Source: an uncultured Prevotella sp. (GTDB lineage Bacteria; Bacteroidota; Bacteroidia; Bacteroidales; Bacteroidaceae). From it: a stretch of DNA of 64,000 nucleotides. Under the pieces are notes generated by a model, which did not search any database, had not been told where the DNA came from, and saw nothing but the letters and a program-made list of their open reading frames with translations. Position numbers and translations under genes: made by a program. This document shows positions 33,025 through 42,062 of the stretch, piece by piece; the first letter of the stretch is position 1, and the number at the start of each line of letters is the position of its first letter. The stretch lies in the NCBI GenBank assembly GCA_900540375.1, contig UQFS01000009.1:1-64000 (forward strand). Reading direction: 5' to 3'.

Positions 33025-35340
33025 ATGAACGAGAGCGATACACGACTTCACAAGATAGACCCGCAGCTGAAGGCAGCGGGATGGGGTGTGGTGGACGGCA
33101 GCTACATCACGACGGAATATTTCTTCACCAAGGGAAAGGTGAGCAAGACCGTGAAGAACAAGCCCAAGAAGGCCGACTATGTGCTCATCTTCCGCAACGT
33201 GAAGCTTGCCATCGTCGAGGCCAAGAGCGACGAGGTGGGCTACCGGGAGGGTGTGGCACAGGCCAAGGACTATGCCCAAATTCTCGACATCCGCTTCACC
33301 TACGCTGCCGACGGCGACCACATCTATGAGATTGACCGCGACCCGCAGAAGGGCGGCGAGCAGGAGGTCAGCCACTTTCCGTCGCCCGACGAGCTCTGGC
33401 GGCGGCAGTTCGGCAAGGCCGACCACTGGCGTGACGTGTTCCGCACACAGCCTTTCTATCAGGACAGCGAGAAGCGGCTGCGTTACTATCAGGAGATTGC
33501 CATCAACCGCGTGCTCGACGGTATCGCCCGGGGCGAGAAGCGCATCCTGCTCACCTTAGCAACAGGCACGGGCAAGACGCTCATCGCCTTTCACATCGCC
33601 TGGAAACTGTTTCAAACCAAATGGAACGTGGCCGAGACCGGCACGCGACCGAAGATTCTCTTCCTCACCGACCGCAACATCCTCGCCAACCAAGCCTTCA
33701 ACAAGTTCAACGGCTTCGAGCCCGATGCGCTCGTGAGAATCAGTCCGGACTCAGTGCGAAAGAACGGTGAGGTGCCCACCAACGGCTCCATCTTCTTCAC
33801 TATCTTCCAGACCTTCATGGCAGGAGAGGAGCCTTACTTCGGTCAATACCCCAAGGACTTCTTCGACCTGATTATCATCGACGAGTGCCATCGCGGCGGT
33901 GCCAACGACGAGAGCAACTGGCGCGGCATCATGGAATATTTCGACTCGGCCGTGCAACTCGGCCTTACGGCCACGCCCCGCGTGGCGATGAATGTCAACA
34001 CCTATCAGTATTTCTCCTACCACGCCTACGAATACTCCCTCAAGCAGGGCATCGACGACGGCTTTCTCACGCCCTTCCGCCATTTCAACATGAAATCGAC
34101 CATCGACGAATATCATTATACACCCGACGACACAGTGCTCGCCGGAGAGGTGGACCCCGCCAAGACCTACAATGAGCAGAACTTCTACCACGGTGACATT
34201 GCCATCGCCGAGCGCGACCGGGGCCGCGTCAGGCAGTTTATGGACAAGATGGGAGACCCCAACGAGAAAACGATTGTCTTCTGCGCCAGTCAAGAACATG
34301 CGGCCGTCATCCGTGACATGATCAACCAATACCACCGTGAGCAGACGGGCGAATACAACAGCGACTACTGTGCGCGCGTGACAGCCAATGACGGCGAGCA
34401 GGGCGAGGAATGGCTCAGCGAGTTTGAGGACAACGAAAAAATCCTCCCCACCATCCTCACGACGAGCGAGAAGCTCTCGACCGGTGTTGACGCCCTCAAC
34501 GTGAGGAACATTGTGCTGCTGCGCCCCATCAACTCGATGATAGAGTTCAAGCAGATCATCGGTCGTGGCACGAGGCTCTACGACGGAAAGTATTTCTTCA
34601 CCGTGTTCGACTTCGTCAGGGCCTATGAGCACTTTGCCCAACCGGAATGGGACGGCGAGGCGGTGTGTCCCGTCTGCGGCAATAACCCCTGCACGTGCAA
34701 GAAACCGAAGTCCGGCGGCGGGGCAAGGGGCGGAGACCCCGGTGGCAGTCCGTCGAAGCCCCAAAAGGAAACGATAGAGATAGAACTGTCCGACGGCAAG
34801 CGACGGGCCATCAAGTATCAGAGCGAGGTGATGTTCTGGAGTCCGGATGGCAAGCCCGCCCCCGCACAGGATTTCATCAGGGAGATGTATGGCCGTCTGC
34901 CCGAGTTCTACTCGTCCATCGACGACCTGAAGCAGCAATGGTCCGTCCCGAAGACGCGGGAGATGCTGCTTGACAAACTGGGACAGGCAGGGTATGACGT
35001 GGACGTGCTCACGCAGATCCGTCACATTATCGACGCCGACAATGCCGACCTGCTCGATGTGCTGGAATATATTTCCTACGCCGTCAGTCCCATCGAGCGG
35101 AAGAAGCGCGCGGAGAAGACGCGGGGCTACGTCGACACGCTCACACCCGCACAGAAGAGCTTCGTCAACTATATCATCATCGCTTACATGGAAAATGGCG
35201 TGAAGGAACTGCGACGAGACAACTTGCCAGGACTGATAGAGCAGAAGTTCCGCGACATCAACACTGGCATCGTGGCACTGGGCGGCATACAGGCAGCGAA
35301 ACAGGTGTATGACGACTTCCAGCGGCAATTATATCTTTAG
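33025..35340 (+). CDS. hsdR: Type I restriction endonuclease subunit R (EcoAI-like)
   Basis: A 771-residue translocating restriction subunit. N-terminal nuclease: Asp51 and VEAK (Glu65, Lys67) of the PD-(D/E)xK site. SF2 helicase: Walker A LATGTGKT (178-185), DECH box (286-289), then LGLTATPR and the QIIGRGTRL motif. The C-terminal EcoEI-type domain has a metal-like CPVCGNNPCTCK cluster. Compact length matches the EcoAI/FtnUII subfamily. The whole operon appears intact, so this system is probably functional. Confidence 0.95.
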   Translation: MNESDTRLHKIDPQLKAAGWGVVDGSYITTEYFFTKGKVSKTVKNKPKKADYVLIFRNVKLAIVEAKSDEVGYREGVAQAKDYAQILDIRFTYAADGDHIYEIDRDPQKGGEQEVSHFPSPDELWRRQFGKADHWRDVFRTQPFYQDSEKRLRYYQEIAINRVLDGIARGEKRILLTLATGTGKTLIAFHIAWKLFQTKWNVAETGTRPKILFLTDRNILANQAFNKFNGFEPDALVRISPDSVRKNGEVPTNGSIFFTIFQTFMAGEEPYFGQYPKDFFDLIIIDECHRGGANDESNWRGIMEYFDSAVQLGLTATPRVAMNVNTYQYFSYHAYEYSLKQGIDDGFLTPFRHFNMKSTIDEYHYTPDDTVLAGEVDPAKTYNEQNFYHGDIAIAERDRGRVRQFMDKMGDPNEKTIVFCASQEHAAVIRDMINQYHREQTGEYNSDYCARVTANDGEQGEEWLSEFEDNEKILPTILTTSEKLSTGVDALNVRNIVLLRPINSMIEFKQIIGRGTRLYDGKYFFTVFDFVRAYEHFAQPEWDGEAVCPVCGNNPCTCKKPKSGGGARGGDPGGSPSKPQKETIEIELSDGKRRAIKYQSEVMFWSPDGKPAPAQDFIREMYGRLPEFYSSIDDLKQQWSVPKTREMLLDKLGQAGYDVDVLTQIRHIIDADNADLLDVLEYISYAVSPIERKKRAEKTRGYVDTLTPAQKSFVNYIIIAYMENGVKELRRDNLPGLIEQKFRDINTGIVALGGIQAAKQVYDDFQRQLYL

Positions 35341-35384
35341 TAGCCCTTTCCGTGGAGGAGGCTGATTCATGCATAAACATTCTT

Positions 35385-36581
35385 TCAGGTTACTCCTTGC
35401 AGAATATCATGATATTCTTGCTTGACGCTGTTTTTGTATTGCCATCCTTTATATTTATAATTATTTTGTTTGGTGTTGTCCGGATTGGTCTCCACTGACT
35501 GCCTGTAATGCCTGAAGGCTTGCCCCTTCTGTTTATTCATAACGTGTATGGAGCACCACGTATCATACTTGGTTGTGCTCCAGTTGCCGTAATTCTCAGA
35601 ATACCACTTCCTGAACTCCAAAAACTCAAGCATGGCAGCGGCATGGGCATATGTGTCTGTTACAGTTCCCATGTCTTGCAGCATGCACCTCACCAGCTTC
35701 ATGATCTTCTCAGGTGTGCCGAGATCCTGGACCTTGGGCAAGAGTGAGAAATGAAGCTCCTCGGCGGCTTCAAGGAATTTTTGGAACTTGTCTTTTGCCA
35801 CGGGCTTCGCAGTGAGTGTCTGCTGCTCTGACGATTGTTGCCCGGATGTCGAGGGCGCGGTCTCCTGCTGTGGTTGTGGAGCGCGCCCCGGCTTGTAGGC
35901 GGCAACCTGCTTTTCGTATCTTTCAACCGTCTCATCATTGGGAAACCTATCGGACCAACCGTATACAAAGTTTTGGAAGTCGGTTTCGTAATTCTGTTTT
36001 TCTCCCTTTTCCAAGACACTTTGGAAAGTGTGATAGACCTCGAAATAGAATTGCGTGAGCCGCTGCCTGATGAAGTTCTCATCGGTATCTTCGCACAACT
36101 GCTTGATGGTGGTGAAGAGCTGGGAGATCTCCGTGCGTATGAATCCGTCGTCGTGCATGGTCATGACGAGTTCTTTCAGGCATTTCATGGTACGCTGACA
36201 TTCTAATTTGAGCAGTAGGTGTCGAAAGCGGTCAGTGGGGGTAAGCGGCTGGAAGGGGGTGAAAACCCCATCCAAGCAGAGTGGCTTACCCACCCGTGTG
36301 AAGTCAGGATTGTCGGGCAACATCCCTTTTTCCCTTGCCATCTCCGCCCCCTGCCGCATTTCGCGGTCGTTATTATAAACCTCTGAAACCTTGACCAGCC
36401 TGCTTGTCTCGACAGCGTCCGTGAGCGCCTTCTCAATACCCCGTAGAGATTGATCGCCGCTAATTTCCCATTTGTGGAGAATACCCCAGAGTTGTGAGAT
36501 TTCCTGGTTGTCCTTGATCTCAGCGAGGATATGCGGGCGCAGTTCGCCCCTGAGCATGCTGTCTGTGATCGGTAGTGTCAT
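35385..36581 (-). CDS. Unrecognised partner of the Argonaute-like protein
   Basis: A 398-residue soluble protein that starts 12 bp after the Argonaute-like gene, hence cotranscribed. Two helical regions (about 10-228 and 263-398) are joined by a Gln/Pro/Ser/Thr-rich linker (about 230-262, PGRAPQPQQETAPSTSGQQS). No TM helix, signal peptide, Walker motif or clear nuclease, SIR2 or TIR signature is visible. The C-terminal part contains a Trp/Tyr-rich stretch (KWYSENYGNWSTTKYDTW) and ends EYHDILQGVT. Effectors of inactive long Argonautes are usually encoded next to them, so an effector or regulator role is plausible, but it is inference. Confidence 0.7.
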   Translation of the reverse strand: MTLPITDSMLRGELRPHILAEIKDNQEISQLWGILHKWEISGDQSLRGIEKALTDAVETSRLVKVSEVYNNDREMRQGAEMAREKGMLPDNPDFTRVGKPLCLDGVFTPFQPLTPTDRFRHLLLKLECQRTMKCLKELVMTMHDDGFIRTEISQLFTTIKQLCEDTDENFIRQRLTQFYFEVYHTFQSVLEKGEKQNYETDFQNFVYGWSDRFPNDETVERYEKQVAAYKPGRAPQPQQETAPSTSGQQSSEQQTLTAKPVAKDKFQKFLEAAEELHFSLLPKVQDLGTPEKIMKLVRCMLQDMGTVTDTYAHAAAMLEFLEFRKWYSENYGNWSTTKYDTWCSIHVMNKQKGQAFRHYRQSVETNPDNTKQNNYKYKGWQYKNSVKQEYHDILQGVT

Positions 36582-36593
36582 GGTATCAACGGT

Positions 36594-38705
36594 CTAAAGC
36601 ATCCATAAACTATGTTTTCCGAATTCGGGTACCTTGTTGTCCTTGAAATGCGGCACAAACTGTGTCAGCATCTCGGGATACGCCACCGTGATGGGCTTGT
36701 TTTGCATGGCGACCGATTTCCAGTACAACCTGCAGAACTGAAAGACCTGCGTGATGATGTCCTTTGCGTCGTCACAGGGTAAGGTTTCCCCTATGTTGGT
36801 ATTGGTGTTTGTGATGGTCAGTTTGATAGGTAAGAGCACCTTCGCCGGTCCATTGTCGGAATACTTCTCATTGCTGTAGAGCAAAAACTGCATGTCACGC
36901 AGCCGGACGATGGTACCACTGACAGGCATGAGGTTTTGCTGGCTTGTATCGAAGGCGATGAGGTCGTCGTTGACGGCTGTCACCACGTTGACCACGTATA
37001 CCGAGCAATTGACATTGACCTGCAAGAGTAGGTCCTCGATACGTCTGCTCTCACGTTGGTTAAGTTTTTTATAATAGTGAATGATAAGCCGCTGCGGCTC
37101 GCCATAGATCCGACAGAATCGGATCAGCGCTTTTTTCAGACTGGCGGCAAGGGCTTCGACATCACCGGCCTCGCAGCAGTCGAACTCCCGGAACTGTCCT
37201 GTCTGGTCGAAACAGAAGGCTGTGCCGAGGAAGGACTTCATGCCTACTTGTCTTGACGCTCCGATGCCTACAATCATATCGTTGTGCTGCGACAGTTTTT
37301 TCAGTCCCCACGGCATACCGTTCTGCTTGGCGACAAGTGCTGCTGCAATGTTGGGGAGGATATAGTTGAACTTGGACGAACCGATTTTCGGTGCGTAGAT
37401 AACCTGCGAGGTAACCCCGTACTTCATCAGCTGTTCCTTCATGCGGTAATAGAGCTCATGAGCCTTTTTGTCTGTAGAATCTTTTGAAATATCGCTGATG
37501 ATGATAGCCGTATATTTCTTGTCGGGCTTGATGCGATTATTCTCAGATAAGTGGTTCTTCAATTCTTTCAGGGCTGTATCGTTCGTGTTATAGGTAAGAC
37601 TTAGGTTCTTTTCCCAATTAAGAGGTTGATTCAGTAGGTTGGGCAAGGGAGTGAAGGTGCATAAAGAGCCGTGCTCTACGCCTTGTCCATTGATGAGGGT
37701 AGAGTCTATTCCGTTTTGCAGGATGTTGTACAGTCGGTTTCTCCACTCCTTATTCTTTTCGCTGCAGATGATGAAAAAGATATGCGGTTCAGGCATCTTG
37801 TAAGGTCCATGATGGGTAAACTCGCCTTTGGGAGAGGATCCGACATATTTATCTCCATAGATCAGATGGTGAGCCTCAGCATCAACTTTTGTGATATTTT
37901 CCTCTTTGACTGCGATGAAGTTGCCGTTGTTCAGGATGTTGATGTCCAGCGCATCCTGAAACGCTTGTGTCATGAGATAGGTTTGGATGAACTGAGTGAT
38001 TTTATCTCTCTTGGTGACGAGCTTGTTGCGGTCGTAAGTCTGTTGCATCGGGATATGCAGCTCCCGTGAGGTATATGTGTTGATGACGGGATGGCCACCT
38101 TGGAACTTCTGCATGTGGTATTGCTTGACATCCTGTCTGTGGAGTACTTCCGTTCCCGCTACCACCAAGAAGCCATTGTCTTCCAAGTTGGTTTCAAAAA
38201 TCGTCTGCTTGCTGCACCGTGACGTCCCGACGTGTGCCACGTCGATCTGCCAGCCATCGGTGACATCCCGATAATAAGGTCGTAAAGCGAAGCGGTTGAA
38301 AAGAATAAAGTCACTCAATTCTTGTGGAATCCAAACCTCCACCCTGCCGATGAAGTCACGGCAGACAGGAAAGCCCAGTTTTCTGAAATATCGCACGATC
38401 TTCTGCGTCATCTCAGCCCGTCCCAGCTGATAGAAGTTGTTCAGGTCGACGCGTAGCGAGTATTTCTTTCCTGGCTGCACGTCGCGCAGTTCCTCCTCCC
38501 AGTTTGGCAGGAAGAGTTCGTCTACGTCCTTGAGATCCTTGTTCGTCTCCCAAAGTTCAGGGTGTTCCTTCTTTGCTATCCTGAAGGTAGATTGTTTCCA
38601 AATAGCGAGTCCACCGCAACCGGCGAACAGCTCCACCATTTTTGTGGAAATCCGTCTCTCGACGGCAACTGAGTTTAATGATAGATGTTTAAGAGATTCC
38701 TCCAT
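36594..38705 (-). CDS. Prokaryotic Argonaute-like protein, inactive slicer
   Basis: A 703-residue protein with the Argonaute order: N-terminal/linker region (about 80-330), MID (about 397-470) and PIWI (about 476-690). MID reads IIISDISKDS..., with the guide 5'-phosphate pocket pattern Y419/K423 (YYRMK), Q434 and K460 (ALVAKQNGMPW). The PIWI strand VGIGASR has Gly482 where the first Asp of DEDX stands; IIHYYKKLN has Tyr545 in place of the second Asp; and YPEML (676-680) replaces the last catalytic segment. Slicing is therefore unlikely. It matches long-B-type pAgo in size and inactivity, although PIWI-RE or a divergent lineage cannot be excluded. The gene has a consensus promoter. Confidence 0.82.
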   Translation of the reverse strand: MEESLKHLSLNSVAVERRISTKMVELFAGCGGLAIWKQSTFRIAKKEHPELWETNKDLKDVDELFLPNWEEELRDVQPGKKYSLRVDLNNFYQLGRAEMTQKIVRYFRKLGFPVCRDFIGRVEVWIPQELSDFILFNRFALRPYYRDVTDGWQIDVAHVGTSRCSKQTIFETNLEDNGFLVVAGTEVLHRQDVKQYHMQKFQGGHPVINTYTSRELHIPMQQTYDRNKLVTKRDKITQFIQTYLMTQAFQDALDINILNNGNFIAVKEENITKVDAEAHHLIYGDKYVGSSPKGEFTHHGPYKMPEPHIFFIICSEKNKEWRNRLYNILQNGIDSTLINGQGVEHGSLCTFTPLPNLLNQPLNWEKNLSLTYNTNDTALKELKNHLSENNRIKPDKKYTAIIISDISKDSTDKKAHELYYRMKEQLMKYGVTSQVIYAPKIGSSKFNYILPNIAAALVAKQNGMPWGLKKLSQHNDMIVGIGASRQVGMKSFLGTAFCFDQTGQFREFDCCEAGDVEALAASLKKALIRFCRIYGEPQRLIIHYYKKLNQRESRRIEDLLLQVNVNCSVYVVNVVTAVNDDLIAFDTSQQNLMPVSGTIVRLRDMQFLLYSNEKYSDNGPAKVLLPIKLTITNTNTNIGETLPCDDAKDIITQVFQFCRLYWKSVAMQNKPITVAYPEMLTQFVPHFKDNKVPEFGKHSLWML

Positions 38706-38773
38706 AAATGTAAATTATTTAATAAAACTTATTGGGACGGGCTATCCAGCCCCCATCCCGTGATAATTACCTA

Positions 38774-38805
38774 CAAATTTAGCAAAAAAATCTAATAATC
38801 CCAAA
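38774..38805 (-). promoter_or_regulatory. Promoter of the Argonaute operon
   Basis: Minus strand TTTG (38805-38802), 20 bp, TAAATTTG (38781-38774): full consensus. It gives a leader of about 60 nt before the ATG at 38705. Confidence 0.8.
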
Positions 38806-38849
38806 AGGTTTGTAGAAAAAAGTGGAGGAAATATATGGTTAGGGGCGTT

Positions 38850-41800
38850 TTACACACTTGTAGGCGCAGGTTCTGCCGCCATCGACAATTCATTTTCTTC
38901 CGGGAGATTGTAAAGGCGGTCCGAAGAGTTGTCGGCATCATACGACGAGGATGGTCCCACAAGGTCGTAGAACCTGTTGAACAAAGCTTTTATCTTGTCG
39001 AGGATGACTGCCTTCTTCTCCTCTCTCCCCGCATTTTTCTTAAACGGGTTGAGAGGGGGCATAATATCAGCGATACCGGTGCCCTCTGTCTGAACATATC
39101 CATTGTCAAAGCTGTCATGTATGAACTTCCGCGCGGGTGCTTCTTTCAGATGTTCGGTGTTGATGATGTCGTTGATCTCTTCCTGCATCTTCATACGCAC
39201 AAAGGTATTCCAGTCGTCATCCACATCGCTGCCCGGCGTGATGGACTTAATGAATGCGTCAATAAGCTCTTTCTTGTCACGCATCTGCGGACTCGACTTG
39301 ATGGCTCTGTCAATGTCTTGGAGCGTCAGCTCTCGGTCTTTGCTATTTTGGTCCTTATACTTCTTGACGAGCGCCAGGATATAGTCGATGTTAATTTCCA
39401 CCTGCTTTACAAGCTCCATCTCAAAGACTAAGTCTTCTTTTATCTCTTCCTTGTCGTGATCGCCATTCTTTACAGCCTGGTATATGTCGTTGTACATCCC
39501 AAGGTAGTCTTGCATATCGCGCTCGCTGATAAGTTCATTGCCTGCGAACTGGTCGAAGGCTTGCAGAATGTTCAGCACGCGTAGCAGAGCACCGAAGATT
39601 CGGACAAACTCTTTCTTCTCCTCCTCGCTGGCAATCACAGCACCAGGTTTAAACTTTCTCAGCAGTTCCACCAGCTCCTCATAGCCCTTGACATGATGTC
39701 CTTTGTCATCCTCATAGCCTTTATAATACTCCTCGTAGGTTTTCATCAGCACTAAGCCACAAGCGTCCTTGTTGCCGAAGAGGGCGATGGCGTCGTTGGT
39801 GGCTTTCTCAAGATTGCGGAAGCAGACGATATTGCCGAAAGTCTTGATGGAGTTGAGGATGCGGTTGGTGCGGCTGTAGGCCTGTAAGAGTCCGTGCATC
39901 CTGAGGTCCTTGTCCACCCACAATGTGTTGAGCGTGGTGGCATCAAAGCCCGTGAGGAACATGTTGACGACAATGAGGAGGTCTATCTCGCGGTTCTTCA
40001 TACGAAGTGATACATCCTTGTAGTAGTTTTGGAACTTGTCGGCCGAGGTGTCGTAGTTGGTGCCGAACATTGCGTTATAGTCCTTGATAGCCACCTCCAG
40101 AAAATCGCGGTCGACGGGCAGCATGCCGTTGGTATCCTCGTTGTTCTCGTCCTCCATGCCGGTGCCGTCATCCTCGTCGTTGACTCCATAGCTGAAGATG
40201 GTCGCGACCTTTAACCCACTGTCCTGACGCTTGAACTCATTGTAGTACAACTTTGCATACTTGATGCTTGCCACGGCAAAGATAGAGTTAAAGCCGGTCA
40301 TGCGCACCAGCTGCTTCACTTCCTCCATTTTGCCCTGCTTCTTTGAAGCAGCGACTTCATTGACGTTCAGAAGTTTGTTGATAATAAAACTCTTGTCGTT
40401 GCGCTTCGTCTTTTGATTGAAGTGCTTGATGATATATTCGGTGACGAGCTTGATGCGGCGTGGGTCTTTTAGCGCGTTGTCGGTATCGATGCTCCACACC
40501 TCTTGGTTCTCAATGTCTTTCTTCTCCTTCATGGTGGAGATATACTCCACGCGGAAGGGCAGCACGTTGCGGTCGCGGATGGCATCCACGATGGTATAGG
40601 TATGCAGCTTGTCGCCGAAGGCCTGTGTCGTTGTCTTCAGATTCGGGTTGCCGCTTGTGCTGGCGTTTTGCGCGAAGATAGGAGTGCCGGTGAAGCCAAA
40701 GATATAATAATGCCTGAACTTCTTTGTGATGAGCGTGTGCATGTCGCCGAACTGTGAGCGATGGCATTCGTCGAAGATGAATACGATCTGTTTTTGCGTG
40801 ATGTCTTTTACTTCATTCTCGAAGGTCTTGTTTTTCAGCATCGACGCTAATTTCTGTATCGTCGTGATGACGAGCTTCTTCTGCGGGTCGCTGCTGCCCA
40901 ACTGTCGGCGCAGGATATTGGAGCTGCTGTTGCTGTTGGTCGCTCCTTTCTCAAAGCGGTCATACTCTTTCATCGTCTGATAGTCCAAGTCCTTGCGGTC
41001 GACGACAAAGACCACCTTGTCGGTGAAGCCGAGCTGTGTGGCCAGTCGTGCCGTCTTGAAGGAGGTCAGCGTCTTGCCCGATCCTGTCGTATGCCAGATA
41101 TAGCCGCCGGCCTTGATGCTGCCTTCCCAATGATAGTTGTGGGCAATGATGATGCGGTTGATAATCTTCTCCGTGGCACAAATCTGATACGGACGCATGA
41201 CCATCAGCAGTTGCTCGCTCGTGAAGATGCAATATTTGGCGAGGATGTTGAGGAGGGTGTGCTTGGCAAAGAAGGTTGCCGTGAAGTCCATCAGGTCGGT
41301 GATGGGCACATTCCGCTCGTCAGCCCACCAGGATGTAAACTCAAAGGAGTTGCTGGTGTGCTTGCCTTGCCCCGGCTTTTGGTGACCGCTGTTCTGCTTG
41401 ACATGGGCAAAACGCGTCGTGTTGCTATAGTATTTCGTCTCCGTGCCGTTGGAGATGATGAAAATCTGCACGTATTGGAAGAGGCCGGTACCACTCCAAA
41501 ACGACTCGCGCTGGTAGCGGTTGATTTGGTTGAAAGCTTCACGGATGGGCACACCACGGCGTTTCAGCTCCACGTGGACGAGCGGGAGGCCGTTGACGAG
41601 GATGGTCACGTCGTAGCGGTTGTCACGGTTGCCACCCTCCGGGATATATTGGTTGATGACTTGCAGACTGTTGTTGTGGACATTCTTCTTGTCGAAGATG
41701 CGGATATTCTTTTGCTCACCGTTGTCGAAGAGGAAGGTCTGCACATGGTCCTCCTGTATCAACTGCGTCTTTTCCACGATGCCATTATTTTGATCGGCCA

Positions 41801-42062
41801 GAATGGTGGTATAGAACCGCTTCCACTCCGCGTCGTTGAAGGAGATACCATTGAGTTTCTCCATCTGAGTGCGCAGGTTGCTGATGAGATCCCGCTCAGT
41901 GTGCAACGGCAGATATTCATAAGCCTGGCCTTGCAGTCGTTGGATCAACGCCTTTTCCAGCTCGGCCTCGCTCTGATATTGCGTTTCCGTCCGCTCCTCG
42001 GCTTGGTAGTTAGCAACGACAGTCGATTTAGGATTCTCGATAACTATTTTGTGGTTGGGCAT
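38850..42062 (-). CDS. hsdR: Type I restriction endonuclease subunit R (second system)
   Basis: A 1070-residue HsdR of the EcoR124 type. Nuclease: Asp151 and VELK (Glu165, Lys167). Helicase: Walker A TTGSGKT (325-331), DECH (431-434), FGFTGTPIF and the YSRTN motif. The C-terminus is an acidic helical region. Its start codon lies 19 bp inside the 3' end of the four-helix-bundle gene, so translation is probably coupled. Size and sequence differ clearly from the 771-aa HsdR of the first system, so this is a separate type I family, not a duplication. Confidence 0.95.
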   Translation of the reverse strand: MPNHKIVIENPKSTVVANYQAEERTETQYQSEAELEKALIQRLQGQAYEYLPLHTERDLISNLRTQMEKLNGISFNDAEWKRFYTTILADQNNGIVEKTQLIQEDHVQTFLFDNGEQKNIRIFDKKNVHNNSLQVINQYIPEGGNRDNRYDVTILVNGLPLVHVELKRRGVPIREAFNQINRYQRESFWSGTGLFQYVQIFIISNGTETKYYSNTTRFAHVKQNSGHQKPGQGKHTSNSFEFTSWWADERNVPITDLMDFTATFFAKHTLLNILAKYCIFTSEQLLMVMRPYQICATEKIINRIIIAHNYHWEGSIKAGGYIWHTTGSGKTLTSFKTARLATQLGFTDKVVFVVDRKDLDYQTMKEYDRFEKGATNSNSSSNILRRQLGSSDPQKKLVITTIQKLASMLKNKTFENEVKDITQKQIVFIFDECHRSQFGDMHTLITKKFRHYYIFGFTGTPIFAQNASTSGNPNLKTTTQAFGDKLHTYTIVDAIRDRNVLPFRVEYISTMKEKKDIENQEVWSIDTDNALKDPRRIKLVTEYIIKHFNQKTKRNDKSFIINKLLNVNEVAASKKQGKMEEVKQLVRMTGFNSIFAVASIKYAKLYYNEFKRQDSGLKVATIFSYGVNDEDDGTGMEDENNEDTNGMLPVDRDFLEVAIKDYNAMFGTNYDTSADKFQNYYKDVSLRMKNREIDLLIVVNMFLTGFDATTLNTLWVDKDLRMHGLLQAYSRTNRILNSIKTFGNIVCFRNLEKATNDAIALFGNKDACGLVLMKTYEEYYKGYEDDKGHHVKGYEELVELLRKFKPGAVIASEEEKKEFVRIFGALLRVLNILQAFDQFAGNELISERDMQDYLGMYNDIYQAVKNGDHDKEEIKEDLVFEMELVKQVEINIDYILALVKKYKDQNSKDRELTLQDIDRAIKSSPQMRDKKELIDAFIKSITPGSDVDDDWNTFVRMKMQEEINDIINTEHLKEAPARKFIHDSFDNGYVQTEGTGIADIMPPLNPFKKNAGREEKKAVILDKIKALFNRFYDLVGPSSSYDADNSSDRLYNLPEENELSMAAEPAPTSV

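Noticed and set aside
33751..35328. A 525-codon open frame antisense to hsdR1.
   Set aside because: The same shadow effect; hsdR1 motifs on the plus strand are complete.
35400..35417. An 18-bp perfect palindrome AGAATATCATGATATTCT.
   Set aside because: It lies inside the 3' coding part of the Argonaute partner; such A/T palindromes can arise by chance, and no associated signal was seen.
38610..38660. The Argonaute N-terminus contains VELFAGCGGLAIW, like motif I of DNA cytosine methyltransferases.
   Set aside because: No other methyltransferase motif (PCQ, ENV) follows, and the rest of the protein fits Argonaute; likely chance similarity.
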